From: Streptomyces sp. GESEQ-4
GTDB taxonomy: Bacteria > Actinomycetota > Actinomycetes > Streptomycetales > Streptomycetaceae
NCBI RefSeq assembly: GCF_017948455.1
Contig: NZ_JAFFSU010000001.1
Location: forward strand, 620,001 to 684,000
Length of the DNA: 64,000 bases
Direction of reading: 5' to 3'
Shown here: piece by piece, positions 32,954 through 41,042 of the stretch
Layout of the letters: the number at the start of each line of letters is the position of its first letter
How positions within the stretch are numbered: position 1 is the stretch's first letter
Notes under the pieces: model-generated
What the model was told of the DNA's origin: nothing
Databases searched by the model: none
Seen by the model: the letters and a program-made list of their open reading frames with translations, nothing else
Translations under genes and position numbers: made by a program

Positions 32954-33705
32954 CCGCGTTCCGCTGTCGTGTGCGCGTGACCGGCGTGACCGATGGTCTG
33001 GCCGCCGTCGACCAGGAACTCGCCCCCCGTGGTGTAGGAGGCCTCGTCGCTCGCGAGGAAGAGCACCATGCGGGTGACCTCCTCGGGTTCACCGATGCGC
33101 GGTACCGGCTGCTGAGCGAACAGTTCGGGTGCGGCGCTCTCGCCCATGGGCGTACGGATGACTCCCGGATGTACGGAGTTGATGCGCACCCCGGTGCCCG
33201 CCATGTCCAGCGCGGCGGCCTTGGTCATTCCCCGGATGCCCCACTTGCTCGCCACATAGCCGATGCCGTCCGCGAACCCCATGAGGCCGGCGGCAGAGGA
33301 GATGTTGACGACGGCTCCGCGACCGCGGCCGCGCATGCCGGGGAGCACGGTGTGCATGCCGAGGAAGGTGCCCACCACGTTGACGTCGAGAATCCGGCGG
33401 AAGTGTGCGGGCGACTGCTCTTCCACGCCGCCGAAGTGAATGATCCCCGCGTTGTTGACCAGGACGTCCACGGGGCCCAAGGAGTCCTCGACGGTGCGGA
33501 CGACGGACTGCCACTCCTCTTCGCCGGTGACATCGAGGTGGCAGTACTGAGCGTGGGGAAGTTCCTCGGCCAGGGCCTTTCCCTCGTCGTCCAGCACGTC
33601 GCAGACGGCGACCCGGGCGCCTTCCGCGGCCAGCCCGCGTACATGTGAGACACCCATGCCCCGAGCCCCGCCGGTGACGATCGCCACTTTTCCGTCGAAG
33701 CGCAT
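32950..33705 (-). CDS. Short-chain dehydrogenase/reductase
   Basis: A 251-residue classical SDR. Cofactor motif VTGGARGMGVSHVRGL (residues 10-25), acidic cofactor residue in VAVCDVLDDEG (NAD preference), NNAG, catalytic Ser in VNISSAAG and YVASK. The C-terminal IRTPMGESA and TGGEFLVDGGQ are typical of 3-alpha(20-beta)-hydroxysteroid dehydrogenase-like proteins, although the substrate cannot be fixed. ATG 33705 has GAAGGG upstream; the longer open frame is spurious. It is the middle gene of a three-gene operon and would oxidise a ring or side-chain alcohol. Confidence 0.9.
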   Translation of the reverse strand: MRFDGKVAIVTGGARGMGVSHVRGLAAEGARVAVCDVLDDEGKALAEELPHAQYCHLDVTGEEEWQSVVRTVEDSLGPVDVLVNNAGIIHFGGVEEQSPAHFRRILDVNVVGTFLGMHTVLPGMRGRGRGAVVNISSAAGLMGFADGIGYVASKWGIRGMTKAAALDMAGTGVRINSVHPGVIRTPMGESAAPELFAQQPVPRIGEPEEVTRMVLFLASDEASYTTGGEFLVDGGQTIGHAGHAHTTAERG

Positions 33706-33751
33706 CCCGAGCTTCCCTTCTGTAGGCGTTTGCAGGCGTTGCCATGGCCGG

Positions 33752-34792
33752 TCAGTCGGGGACGAGCACGGCCCGCCCTCGCATCCGGCCCTGACGGAGC
33801 CGGTCGATCGCCTCCGGTGCGGCGGCCAGCGGGAACCGCTCCGTCTCGACGTGGATCGCCCCCGAGCGTGCCAGCGCCACGACCTCGGCGAGTTCGGGGC
33901 GGGTGCCCCAGAAGGGCAGTGAGAGCCTGAACCCCGGCGGGAGAACGCCGGGTTTGGAGACGGTGAGGTGACCGCCTCCGCTGCCCACGACGGCCACTTC
34001 ACCACCCGCGCGCAGGATGCCGGTCGCGAGTTCTAGCGTTTGCGCGGTGCCGACGAAGTCGAGGACGGCGTCCACTCCCGCGCCACCGGTCCGCGCCTTC
34101 AGAACACCGCCGGTGTCCGGCCGTACCAGCGTGCCGAAGTCCGCGCCCGAGCGGTCCGCGAGAGCGAGCGCATCCTCCCGGGTGTCGACCGCCAGCACGC
34201 GGGTCGCGGTGGTCGCGCGGAGGATCTGTACGGCCAGGTGGCCGAGCCCGCCGATGCCGATGACGGCGGTGGTGGTGCCCTCCTCGAGTGCGGGCCGGAG
34301 GCCGGCCACGGCGTGGTACGACGTCAGGCCCGCGTCGGTGAGCGGCGCCGCCTGATCGGGCGGCAGGTCGCCGATCGGCACCAGATGGCGGGCGGAGGGA
34401 ACGAGCACATACTCGGCCATGCCGCCGTCCCGGCCCAGTCCCACCCCGTGCCAGGCGAGGGTGTCACGCCGGTCGCAGTAGTTGTCCCGGCCCGCGGTGC
34501 AACGGTCGCAGGTGCCACAGCCCCACGGTCCGTACAGCACCACCCGTTCACCGACCGCCACTCCGTCGGCGTCGGGCCCAAGGGCCGCGGCCCACCCGGC
34601 GACCTCATGGCCGAGGGTGAACGGAAGCCGGTAGGGGAGTGCTCCCGGAGCCGCGTCGACGACGTGCAGATCGGAGTGGCAGAGCCCGGCGGCATCCACC
34701 CGCACCAGCACCTCGGTGCCGTGGGGGACAGGTTGCTCGACCTCGGCCGGCGTCGGAGGTTTCCCCCACGCGGTCAGCCGCAGTGCCCTCAT
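33752..34792 (-). CDS. Zinc-dependent alcohol dehydrogenase (MDR superfamily)
   Basis: A 346-residue alcohol dehydrogenase. Catalytic zinc ligands are in GLCHSDLH and GHEVAG. The structural zinc site is CGTCDRCTAGRDNYC (four Cys). NAD binding is by AVIGIGGLGHLAVQIL with Asp in VLAVDTRED. Members oxidise primary or secondary alcohols to aldehydes or ketones. ATG 34792 begins the conserved sequence; a GTG two codons upstream is possible. It is the first gene of the operon ADH-SDR-enone reductase. The divergent intergenic region to the next SDR gene carries a perfect-arm copy of the island motif 51 bp upstream. Confidence 0.92.
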   Translation of the reverse strand: MRALRLTAWGKPPTPAEVEQPVPHGTEVLVRVDAAGLCHSDLHVVDAAPGALPYRLPFTLGHEVAGWAAALGPDADGVAVGERVVLYGPWGCGTCDRCTAGRDNYCDRRDTLAWHGVGLGRDGGMAEYVLVPSARHLVPIGDLPPDQAAPLTDAGLTSYHAVAGLRPALEEGTTTAVIGIGGLGHLAVQILRATTATRVLAVDTREDALALADRSGADFGTLVRPDTGGVLKARTGGAGVDAVLDFVGTAQTLELATGILRAGGEVAVVGSGGGHLTVSKPGVLPPGFRLSLPFWGTRPELAEVVALARSGAIHVETERFPLAAAPEAIDRLRQGRMRGRAVLVPD

Positions 34793-34842
34793 CTTCACCG
34801 TCCCACGTCTTGTCAGCCCCGTGGCCGCCACGGTAACAGAGG

Positions 34843-34855
34843 TGAAGTCGGTTCA
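34843..34855. promoter_or_regulatory. Island operator motif between divergent ADH and SDR genes
   Basis: TGAA-GTCGG-TTCA has perfect 4-bp arms around 5 bases. It is nearly centred in the 120-bp divergent region, so one bound repressor could control both operons. The following CAATATG is shared with the minus-strand copy at 43615-43627. Confidence 0.6.
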
Positions 34856-34912
34856 ATATGCGGCGTGCGGTGAAGTCCATGTACGGAGTTCGGTCAAGGA
34901 GTGATCGGTTTG

Positions 34913-35713
34913 ATGCACGGAGATGGTCAGGCGGACAGGTTCACGGGCAAGGTCGCGATGGTGACGGGCGCCGGCTCCGGCATGGGCGCGGCGGTCGCCC
35001 GGCAGTTGTCCGCGGAAGGGGCGCGGGCCGTCGTCCTGGCGGATGTGAACGGCGACGGCGCCGCGGACGTCGCCAAGGAACTGCCCGTCGGGCGGCCGGT
35101 CACCCTCGACGTGGCGAACGCGGCGGGCGTCGACGGCGCCGTCCAGGACGTACTGCGCCGGTACGGACAGCTCGACGTCCTGGTGCACGCGGCCGGGGTC
35201 GACGACCCCGAGGCCAAGCGGCGCATCGCGGAAGCGGTGGTCGAGGGGCGGCCGGCCGAAGTGACCGATTCCCTCGACGACGCGTCCTGGCGGCGCGTCA
35301 TGCGGGTGAACCTGGACGGCACCTTCCATGTGCTGCGCGCCGGCGTGCGGGCCATGCGGCCCTTCGGGGCCGGGGCGATCGTGGTGATCGGCTCGTCGTC
35401 GGCCTTCGACACCCCGGTCGGCTACCCCCATTACGCCGCCTCCAAGGCGGGTGTGCACGCCCTGAGTCAGGCCGTGGCCAAGGAGGTCATCGCGTCCGGG
35501 ATCCGCGTGAACGTGGTGGCTCCGGGGCCGACGGAGACGGGGATGGCGGCGCGCACCCCGGAGGCGCTGCGTGCCGGATTCGCCGACCCGCGGCTGCGCC
35601 CGTACGCGACACCCGAGGAGATCGCCGACATCGCACTCTTCCTGGCCAGTGATGCCGCGGCGAACCTGGTCGGCGCGGTGCTGCTCGCCAACGGCGGGCG
35701 GTTCACTGTCTGA
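34913..35713 (+). CDS. Short-chain dehydrogenase/reductase
   Basis: A 266-residue classical SDR: VTGAGSGMGAAVARQL, VLADVNGDGA (acidic, NAD-type), HAAGVDD in place of NNAG, VIGSSSAF and YAASKAG with the catalytic Tyr/Lys. A 20-residue insert after HAAGVDD (PEAKRRIAEAVVEGRPAEVT) distinguishes it from the other SDRs here. ATG 34913 is 11 nt after AAGGAG; the GTG at 34901 lies inside that site and is rejected. It is transcribed alone, divergently from the ADH operon, under the shared motif at 34843. Confidence 0.89.
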   Translation: MHGDGQADRFTGKVAMVTGAGSGMGAAVARQLSAEGARAVVLADVNGDGAADVAKELPVGRPVTLDVANAAGVDGAVQDVLRRYGQLDVLVHAAGVDDPEAKRRIAEAVVEGRPAEVTDSLDDASWRRVMRVNLDGTFHVLRAGVRAMRPFGAGAIVVIGSSSAFDTPVGYPHYAASKAGVHALSQAVAKEVIASGIRVNVVAPGPTETGMAARTPEALRAGFADPRLRPYATPEEIADIALFLASDAAANLVGAVLLANGGRFTV

Positions 35714-35722
35714 TCGCTGTCT

Positions 35723-35742
35723 GGGCGGTTTCCGGTCCGCCC
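35723..35742 (+). terminator. Small hairpin after the SDR gene
   Basis: GGGCGG (35723-35728) pairs with CCGCCC (35737-35742) around 8 nt, 10 bp past the stop. It is short but well placed. Confidence 0.35.
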
Positions 35743-35830
35743 CGCCCTGTCGGGCCTGTCGGGAACTGACGAGGCCCGAATCGACTCGTGCACGGGTCTT
35801 GCCCGGTCCGGACAGTGATGCCTATGTTCA

Positions 35831-35848
35831 TGAATTGAGTTCAGTTCT
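35831..35848 (+). promoter_or_regulatory. Overlapping island operator motifs before the acyl-CoA dehydrogenase gene
   Basis: Two overlapping copies: TGAA-TTGAG-TTCA (35831-35843, perfect arms) and TGAG-TTCAG-TTCT (35836-35848). They lie 72-89 bp before the start codon, in an AT-richer pocket typical of a promoter. Confidence 0.6.
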
Positions 35849-35919
35849 TAGGTCATAGTGTTGGCTCAGAGTTCCTGTCTTGATGCCGTTCTCCAGCACA
35901 CGAGCACGATGGAGACCCC

Positions 35920-37083
35920 ATGCACCCTCGCCACCCCGAGATCGACCCCCAGCTGCTGTCCGAAACCGACGAACAGCGGCAACTCCGCACCGTTCTGCGG
36001 GACTTCTACACGGAGGCGAGCGGTCCCGAGGACGTCCGCAAGCATCTGGCCACCCCGCGTGGATACGACGAAGTGCTCTGGACACGACTCGCCGGCGAGA
36101 TCGGTGTCCACGGACTGGCCGTGCCGGAGGAGTACGGCGGGTCGGGCTACACGTTCGCCGAACTGGCCGTGGCCCTGGAGGAATCCGGGCGCGCCCTGTA
36201 CTGCGCGCCCCTGTTGCCCACGGTGGCCCTCGCCGCCCACGCCCTGCTGCACAGCGGCGACCGGGACGCATGCGAGCGCTACCTGCCGCGGATCGCGGAC
36301 GGCACGCTCACCGCGACCGTGGCCGGGTTCGACGCCGGAGAGTCCGAGGAGCCCGGCGACCCCGCCGTCACCGCCGAGCAGGGCGGCTCCGGCTGGGTGC
36401 TGCGCGGTCAGGCGGACTTCGTGCTCGACGGGGCCGGAGCGGACCTCATCCTGGTACGGGCCCAAACGCCCGCCGGCGCCCGGCTGTTCGCGTGCGAACC
36501 GACCCCGGACACCTGCCTGCGGACGGCGCGCCGCGTCCTGGACGAGACGCGCCGCCAAGCGCTGGTGGAGTTCCGCGGGGCACCGGCCACTGCCGTCGGC
36601 ACGGCGGAAGCCACCGGCGACACGGTCTCGGCGACCCTCGACACCGGGCGGGCCGCACTGGCGGCCGAACAGGTCGGCGGCAGCGGGCACGCACTGGACG
36701 CCACGGTCGAATTCACCGCACAGCGCCACCAGTTCGGGCGTCCCATCGGTTCCTTCCAGGCCGTCAAGCACCGGCTGGCCGATGTGCTGGTCGCGCTGGA
36801 GGCGGCGCGCTCGGCGTCCGCGTACGCGAGTGCCTGCGCCGCCGTCGGCTCGCCGCAACTGCCGGTGGCCGCGAGCGCCGCCGCCGTGGTCTGCTCCGAG
36901 ACCTTCCGGCTGGCGACGGCCGAGTACGTCCAACTGCACGGCGGCATCGGCTTCACCTGGGAGCACCCGGCGCATCTGTACGTACGCCGCGCACGCAGCA
37001 GCGAGGTGCTGTTCGGCACCGCGGACCGGCACCGGACCCGACTCGCCGAACTCATCGGTCTCTCCACACGGTCCGCTGCCTGA
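35920..37083 (+). CDS. Acyl-CoA dehydrogenase-like protein (likely one subunit of a heteromeric enzyme)
   Basis: A 387-residue flavoprotein. Recognisable segments are LAVPEEYGGSGYTFAELAVALEE, FTAQRHQFGRPIGSFQAVKHRLADV (about 265-290) and VQLHGGIGFTWEHPAHLYVRRA near the C-terminus. The substrate-binding middle (about 120-230) is divergent, and the usual late G-G-T-x-E catalytic-base loop is absent. This pattern is known for the partner subunit of alpha2-beta2 acyl-CoA dehydrogenases acting on bulky steroid-like CoA esters. A catalytic partner could be the product at 46152. It begins 64 bp before the Old-Yellow-Enzyme-like gene and follows a double island motif. Confidence 0.85.
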   Translation: MHPRHPEIDPQLLSETDEQRQLRTVLRDFYTEASGPEDVRKHLATPRGYDEVLWTRLAGEIGVHGLAVPEEYGGSGYTFAELAVALEESGRALYCAPLLPTVALAAHALLHSGDRDACERYLPRIADGTLTATVAGFDAGESEEPGDPAVTAEQGGSGWVLRGQADFVLDGAGADLILVRAQTPAGARLFACEPTPDTCLRTARRVLDETRRQALVEFRGAPATAVGTAEATGDTVSATLDTGRAALAAEQVGGSGHALDATVEFTAQRHQFGRPIGSFQAVKHRLADVLVALEAARSASAYASACAAVGSPQLPVAASAAAVVCSETFRLATAEYVQLHGGIGFTWEHPAHLYVRRARSSEVLFGTADRHRTRLAELIGLSTRSAA

Positions 37084-37097
37084 ACAGGCAAAGAGAG

Positions 37098-37137
37098 CAG
37101 GCAGTCAGAGCAGACGACAGGCAGTCAGAGCAGACGA
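37098..37137 (+). repeat. Perfect 20-bp tandem duplication
   Basis: CAGGCAGTCAGAGCAGACGA occurs twice head to tail in the 64-bp gap between two cotranscribed genes. It alters the spacing before the next ribosome-binding site. It looks like a recent slippage duplication. Confidence 0.9.
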
Positions 37138-37147
37138 AGAGAGCCGC

Positions 37148-39094
37148 ATGACGTCACGCACCGCGCCCGCCCTCGCCGCGCCGTTCACGCTCGGCGGTCT
37201 CACCCTCCGCAACCGTCTTGTCGCCACCGCCCACGCCACCGCAGCCGTCACCGAGGGTGCCCCCACCGAGACCGACGCGGCCTACTGGAGACGGCTGGCC
37301 CAGGGTGGCGCCGGGATGGTGATCACCGGAGGTACCGCCGTGGCCCCCGAGTCGACTCTGCCGCAGCGGTATCTGACCGAAGCGTGGCGCCCCGAGATCA
37401 AGGACGCCGTGCGCCGCCGCGCCGAGGCCATCACCGACGGGGGAGCCGTGGCCGTCGCGCAACTCGTCCACCTCGGCCGGGAGACCCTGGGCGCCGGCAC
37501 CTACTACGCGCCGGTCTCCGCCGCGGCCGTCCGCTCGCCCCGCGAGGCGACCGCGCCCCACCCGCTGAGCACGGAAGAAGTGCGCGGCGTCGTCGACGCC
37601 TTCCGTATCTCGGCGGCGAACAGCGTGCAGGCCGGCTTTCACGGCGTGGAACTGCACGCCGGCCACGGCTATCTGCTCGCCCAGTTCCTGTCCCGGGTCA
37701 ACAACACCCGCGACGACGAGTACGGCGACCGGATCGCCCTGCTCGCCCAGGTGATCGACGCGATCCGCACCGAGATCGGTGAACTCCCCATCGGCGTACG
37801 GGTGTCGGTGGAGCCCGGCGAGGACTCCGGACTCGGCCTGGACGACCTGACCGAACTGCTTCCGCGTCTCTGCGCCGCCTCGCCCTTCGCGTACGTCAAC
37901 GTCACCACCGGTGTCCGCAACACCTACGTCCCCGGCATGGCCACCGCCCGCCCACCGCTGCTGGAGTCCGTGGCCAGGCTCCGCGCGGCAGTCGCACTGC
38001 CGCTCCTGGTCAGCCAGAGCTTCCGGACGGTCGCCGACATCGAGCGGGCGCTGGATTCCGGGGCCGATCTGGTCGGCATGGCCCGCCCGTTCATCGCCGA
38101 CCCGGACTTCGCCCGCAAGGTGATCGCGGGCGACGAGCGATCCGTACGCCCCTGCACGGGCTGCAACGAGGGCTGCCGGACCTTCGAGCCCACGGGGTCG
38201 TGCGCGGTGAACCCCGAGCTGGGCCCGCCGGGAGCGGCCACCCGCCCGGCCGTACCGCTGCTGCTCACCCGGCCGGGCAGCCGGAACCACCCTGTCGCCG
38301 TTGTGGGGGCGGGCCCCGCCGGCATGGAGTGCGCGATGGCCCTCGCCCGGTCCGGCGCCGAGGTGACCGTCTTCGACACGGCCGGGTATGCGGGCGGACA
38401 GGCCCGCCTCGCCTCCCTCGCCCCGCACCGCTCCGGCTGGCAGAGGTTCGTCGACTATCAGCGCGACCAGCTCACCGACCTCGGGGTGCGCGTATCGCTG
38501 GGGACCTCCCTGGGAGCGGACGATCTGGCGGCGTACTCCCAGGTCGTGCTCGCCACCGGCGCCGAGGAAGCGTCCGTCCCCGTGCCGGGCGAGCTGGCGA
38601 CCCTCACAAGTACGGAGTTCCTGCGCCGGTATGCGGATGTCGTCCCCGACGCGGCAGGCGTCGTCGTCCTCGACGACGGCTTCGGCTGGTGGCAGGGCAT
38701 CAGCGCCGTCGAGAGCGCGCTGGCGGCCGGTGCCCGGGAGGTCACCGTCATCACCCCCGGCACCGGGTTCGCGACGGGTCTTTCGCCGGAGAACCGCACC
38801 CAGCTGATGAACCGGCTCACCGGTGCGCCCTTGCGCGTCGTCACGATGAACACCGTGACCTCGACAACCACCGAGGGCGTACGCCTGCGCCATGTCCTGG
38901 ACGGTCAGGAGACACACCTCCCCGCCGACGTCCTGGTCACCGTCGGTGAACGCCGCCCGCGCCGCCCTCACTTCACCCCGGGCCCCCACCAGACGGTCCG
39001 CGCGGTCGGCGACTGCGTCGTGCCGCGCCGTATCGCGCACGCGGTCGCGGAGGGGCGTGCGGCCGCGGAGGCCGTCGCCGCGAGGCCGCTGTGA
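37148..39094 (+). CDS. Old-Yellow-Enzyme-like FMN/Fe-S/FAD reductase (2,4-dienoyl-CoA reductase type)
   Basis: A 648-residue multidomain flavoenzyme. The N-terminal TIM barrel (about 1-330) has the OYE-type LVHLGRE, GFHGVELHAGHGYLLAQFLS and DLVGMARPFIADPDF. A 4Fe-4S cluster motif follows (Cys336, 339, 343 and 352; CTGCNEGC...C). The C-terminal FAD/NAD(P) region starts with VAVVGAGPAGMECAMALARSG and has RAVGDCVVPRRIAHAV. Related enzymes reduce dienoyl-CoA or other conjugated C=C bonds, or demethylate amines. In this island an enoyl or dienoyl substrate fits best. ATG 37148 follows GAAGAGAG. It is second in an operon after the acyl-CoA dehydrogenase-like gene. Confidence 0.9.
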   Translation: MTSRTAPALAAPFTLGGLTLRNRLVATAHATAAVTEGAPTETDAAYWRRLAQGGAGMVITGGTAVAPESTLPQRYLTEAWRPEIKDAVRRRAEAITDGGAVAVAQLVHLGRETLGAGTYYAPVSAAAVRSPREATAPHPLSTEEVRGVVDAFRISAANSVQAGFHGVELHAGHGYLLAQFLSRVNNTRDDEYGDRIALLAQVIDAIRTEIGELPIGVRVSVEPGEDSGLGLDDLTELLPRLCAASPFAYVNVTTGVRNTYVPGMATARPPLLESVARLRAAVALPLLVSQSFRTVADIERALDSGADLVGMARPFIADPDFARKVIAGDERSVRPCTGCNEGCRTFEPTGSCAVNPELGPPGAATRPAVPLLLTRPGSRNHPVAVVGAGPAGMECAMALARSGAEVTVFDTAGYAGGQARLASLAPHRSGWQRFVDYQRDQLTDLGVRVSLGTSLGADDLAAYSQVVLATGAEEASVPVPGELATLTSTEFLRRYADVVPDAAGVVVLDDGFGWWQGISAVESALAAGAREVTVITPGTGFATGLSPENRTQLMNRLTGAPLRVVTMNTVTSTTTEGVRLRHVLDGQETHLPADVLVTVGERRPRRPHFTPGPHQTVRAVGDCVVPRRIAHAVAEGRAAAEAVAARPL

Positions 39095-39497
39095 CGAACC
39101 GGCCCAACGCGCTGGCCGCCCCGCCGGGTGCGGCCAGCGCGGCAGCACCTGGCCCGGGCCGGGCTCCGGCACCGCGACGCAGCGCACCGTGGGCGACGGT
39201 CCGGTCGTGGGTGACGGTCCGGCCGTGGGTGAGGAATCTCCGTCGGCCGGGCCGACCCGGGACGCCCCCGTCCGGGTTCCGGCCCAAGCCCTCACGACGC
39301 CGGAGAACCGACGTCGTGCACCGCGGGGGTCGGCCGACGGACCTCCGCTCCCTTCCACCGTGTGCACCCGGGGCGATGCCCTGCGGCCGGCCGTGCGACC
39401 GGAAACCGAGCCCGCATCTCCTGCCCCGCACCCTCCTCCCCGCACCCCTCCGCCCCACACCTTCCGCGCAGTGTTTCCGCAGAGAGGCAGTCACCCC
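39095..39497 (+). other. 403-bp intergenic region without a recognisable gene
   Basis: Open frames cross it only because of extreme GC content, and none resembles a protein. It contains a threefold imperfect 18-bp repeat (39189-39234) and a C-rich run before the aldehyde dehydrogenase ribosome-binding site. I see no island motif and no clear promoter. Confidence 0.5.
39189..39234 (+). repeat. Imperfect 18-bp tandem repeat, about 2.5 copies
   Basis: GTGGGCGACGGTCCGGTC, then GTGGGTGACGGTCCGGCC, then GTGGGTGAGG. It is in non-coding sequence and probably arose by slippage. Confidence 0.75.
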
Positions 39498-40955
39498 ATG
39501 GCACACCACTACGACCGCATCCTCATCGGAGGACGGCTCACCGCCCCCTCCACCGACCGCGTCGCGCAGGTCGTCTCACCCAGTACCGAGGAGGTCATAG
39601 GCCACGTCCCGCTGGCCTCCACGGAGGACATCGACGCCGCCGTCGCCTCGGCCCGGCATGCCTTCGACGCCGGCCCCTGGCCGAGCTGGACCGTGAGCCG
39701 GCGCGCCGCGGCCCTGCGCGACCTCGCCGACCGCCTCGACACGCGGGCGGCGGAACTGGCCGAGCTGGCCATGGCCGAGACCGGCAGCCCACGCGGCTTC
39801 GCCGAGGGCTACTTCGCCGTCGCGCCCTCCCACTACCTTCGCTTCTACGCCTCGTTGGCCGAGGAGTTCGTCTTCGAGGAGGAGCGGGTCAACGGACCGA
39901 CCCGCACCCTGATCGTGCGCGAGCCCGTCGGTGTCGTCGTGGCCATCCCCGCCTGGAACGGCCCACTCACGCTGACCGCCCAGAAGATCGCCGCCGCCCT
40001 CATGGCCGGCTGTACGGTCGTCGTCAAGGCGCCCGTGCAGGACCCGCTCGCCTGCCATGTGTTCGCCGAGGTCGTCGCCGAATCGCAGGTGCCCGAGGGC
40101 GTCATCAGCCTGTTCGCCGCCGATGTCGCGGAGAGCGAGTACCTGGTCGCCCACCCCGGTGTGGACAAGGTCAGCTTCACGGGCAGTACGGCGATCGGCG
40201 CCCGCATCGCCGAAGTATGCGGCCGCGACATCCGCCGTACGACGCTGGAACTCGGCGGCAAGTCGGCGGCGATCGTCCTTGACGACGCCGACATCGACAC
40301 CGTCGTCCCTGCTCTCGTCGGCTGCGGCGCCGCCTTCATGCAGGGCGAGATCTGCACCGCCCAGACCCGCATCCTGCTGCCGCGCGCCCGCTACGAGGAG
40401 TTCACCGAGGCCCTGGCCCGCCACATGAGCACCCTGCCCATCGGTGACCCGGCCGACCCCGCGACCGTGATCGGACCGCTGATCACCGAGGCGCACCGGG
40501 CGCGCGTCGAGGAGTACATCGCCCTCGGCAGGAAGGAAGGCGCCACCGTCGCCTGCGGCGGTGGCCGACCCGAGGGCCTGACGACCGGCTGGTACCTCGA
40601 GGCCACCCTCTTCACCGACGTCACCAACGACATGCGGATCGCACAGGAGGAGATCTTCGGCCCGGTCGTCGTCGCCATCCCGCACGACGGTCCCGACCAT
40701 GCCGTCGAGCTGGCCAACGACTCCCCGTACGGGCTCTCCGGAACCGTCTGGACCCAGGACGAGGACGCCGCCCTCCGGATCGCCCGCCGCGTGCGCACCG
40801 GGACGTTCAGCATCAACAGCTACACCCTGGACATCAACGCGCCCTTCGGCGGCAGCAAGAAGTCGGGCATCGGCCGCGAGAACGGCCCCGAAGGCCTCGA
40901 CGACTACCTCGAACCCAAGTCGATCGCCCTGTCGGGCGCGCCCCTGAACGGCTGA
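39498..40955 (+). CDS. NAD(P)+-dependent aldehyde dehydrogenase
   Basis: A 485-residue enzyme oxidising an aldehyde to the acid. The cofactor region has PVGVVVAIPAWNGP and FTGSTAIGARIAEVC, the general-base Glu251 is in LELGGK, the nucleophile Cys286 is in GEICTAQTR, and EEIFGPVV and the C-terminal PFGGSKKSGIGRENG are typical. Length is normal. It lies between the OYE-like reductase and the GMC oxidoreductase. With the latter it could take a primary alcohol through aldehyde to acid before CoA activation. ATG 39498 is where conserved sequence begins; the frame is open well upstream but without similarity. Confidence 0.94.
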   Translation: MAHHYDRILIGGRLTAPSTDRVAQVVSPSTEEVIGHVPLASTEDIDAAVASARHAFDAGPWPSWTVSRRAAALRDLADRLDTRAAELAELAMAETGSPRGFAEGYFAVAPSHYLRFYASLAEEFVFEEERVNGPTRTLIVREPVGVVVAIPAWNGPLTLTAQKIAAALMAGCTVVVKAPVQDPLACHVFAEVVAESQVPEGVISLFAADVAESEYLVAHPGVDKVSFTGSTAIGARIAEVCGRDIRRTTLELGGKSAAIVLDDADIDTVVPALVGCGAAFMQGEICTAQTRILLPRARYEEFTEALARHMSTLPIGDPADPATVIGPLITEAHRARVEEYIALGRKEGATVACGGGRPEGLTTGWYLEATLFTDVTNDMRIAQEEIFGPVVVAIPHDGPDHAVELANDSPYGLSGTVWTQDEDAALRIARRVRTGTFSINSYTLDINAPFGGSKKSGIGRENGPEGLDDYLEPKSIALSGAPLNG

Positions 40956-40972
40956 AAGACCGCCCGCTCCTT

Positions 40973-41020
40973 CACGAACCCGTTTCTCCACGAACCCGTT
41001 CTTTCCGAACCCTTCGTCTC
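40973..41020 (+). repeat. Degenerate 16-bp tandem repeat, three copies
   Basis: CACGAACCCGTTTCTC (40973-40988) and CACGAACCCGTTCTTT (40989-41004), then a decayed CCGAACCCTTCGTCTC (41005-41020), in the 87-bp gap between the aldehyde dehydrogenase and GMC genes. Confidence 0.8.
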
Positions 41021-41042
41021 AAAGAAGAGAAGAGAGGCAACC

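Noticed and set aside
39095..39497. An upstream extension of the aldehyde dehydrogenase or a separate small gene
   Set aside because: The open frame is Pro/Arg-rich without family resemblance; conserved sequence starts at 39498.
40973..41020. A short CRISPR-like array
   Set aside because: Repeats are 16 bp with no unique spacers; they are simple tandem copies.
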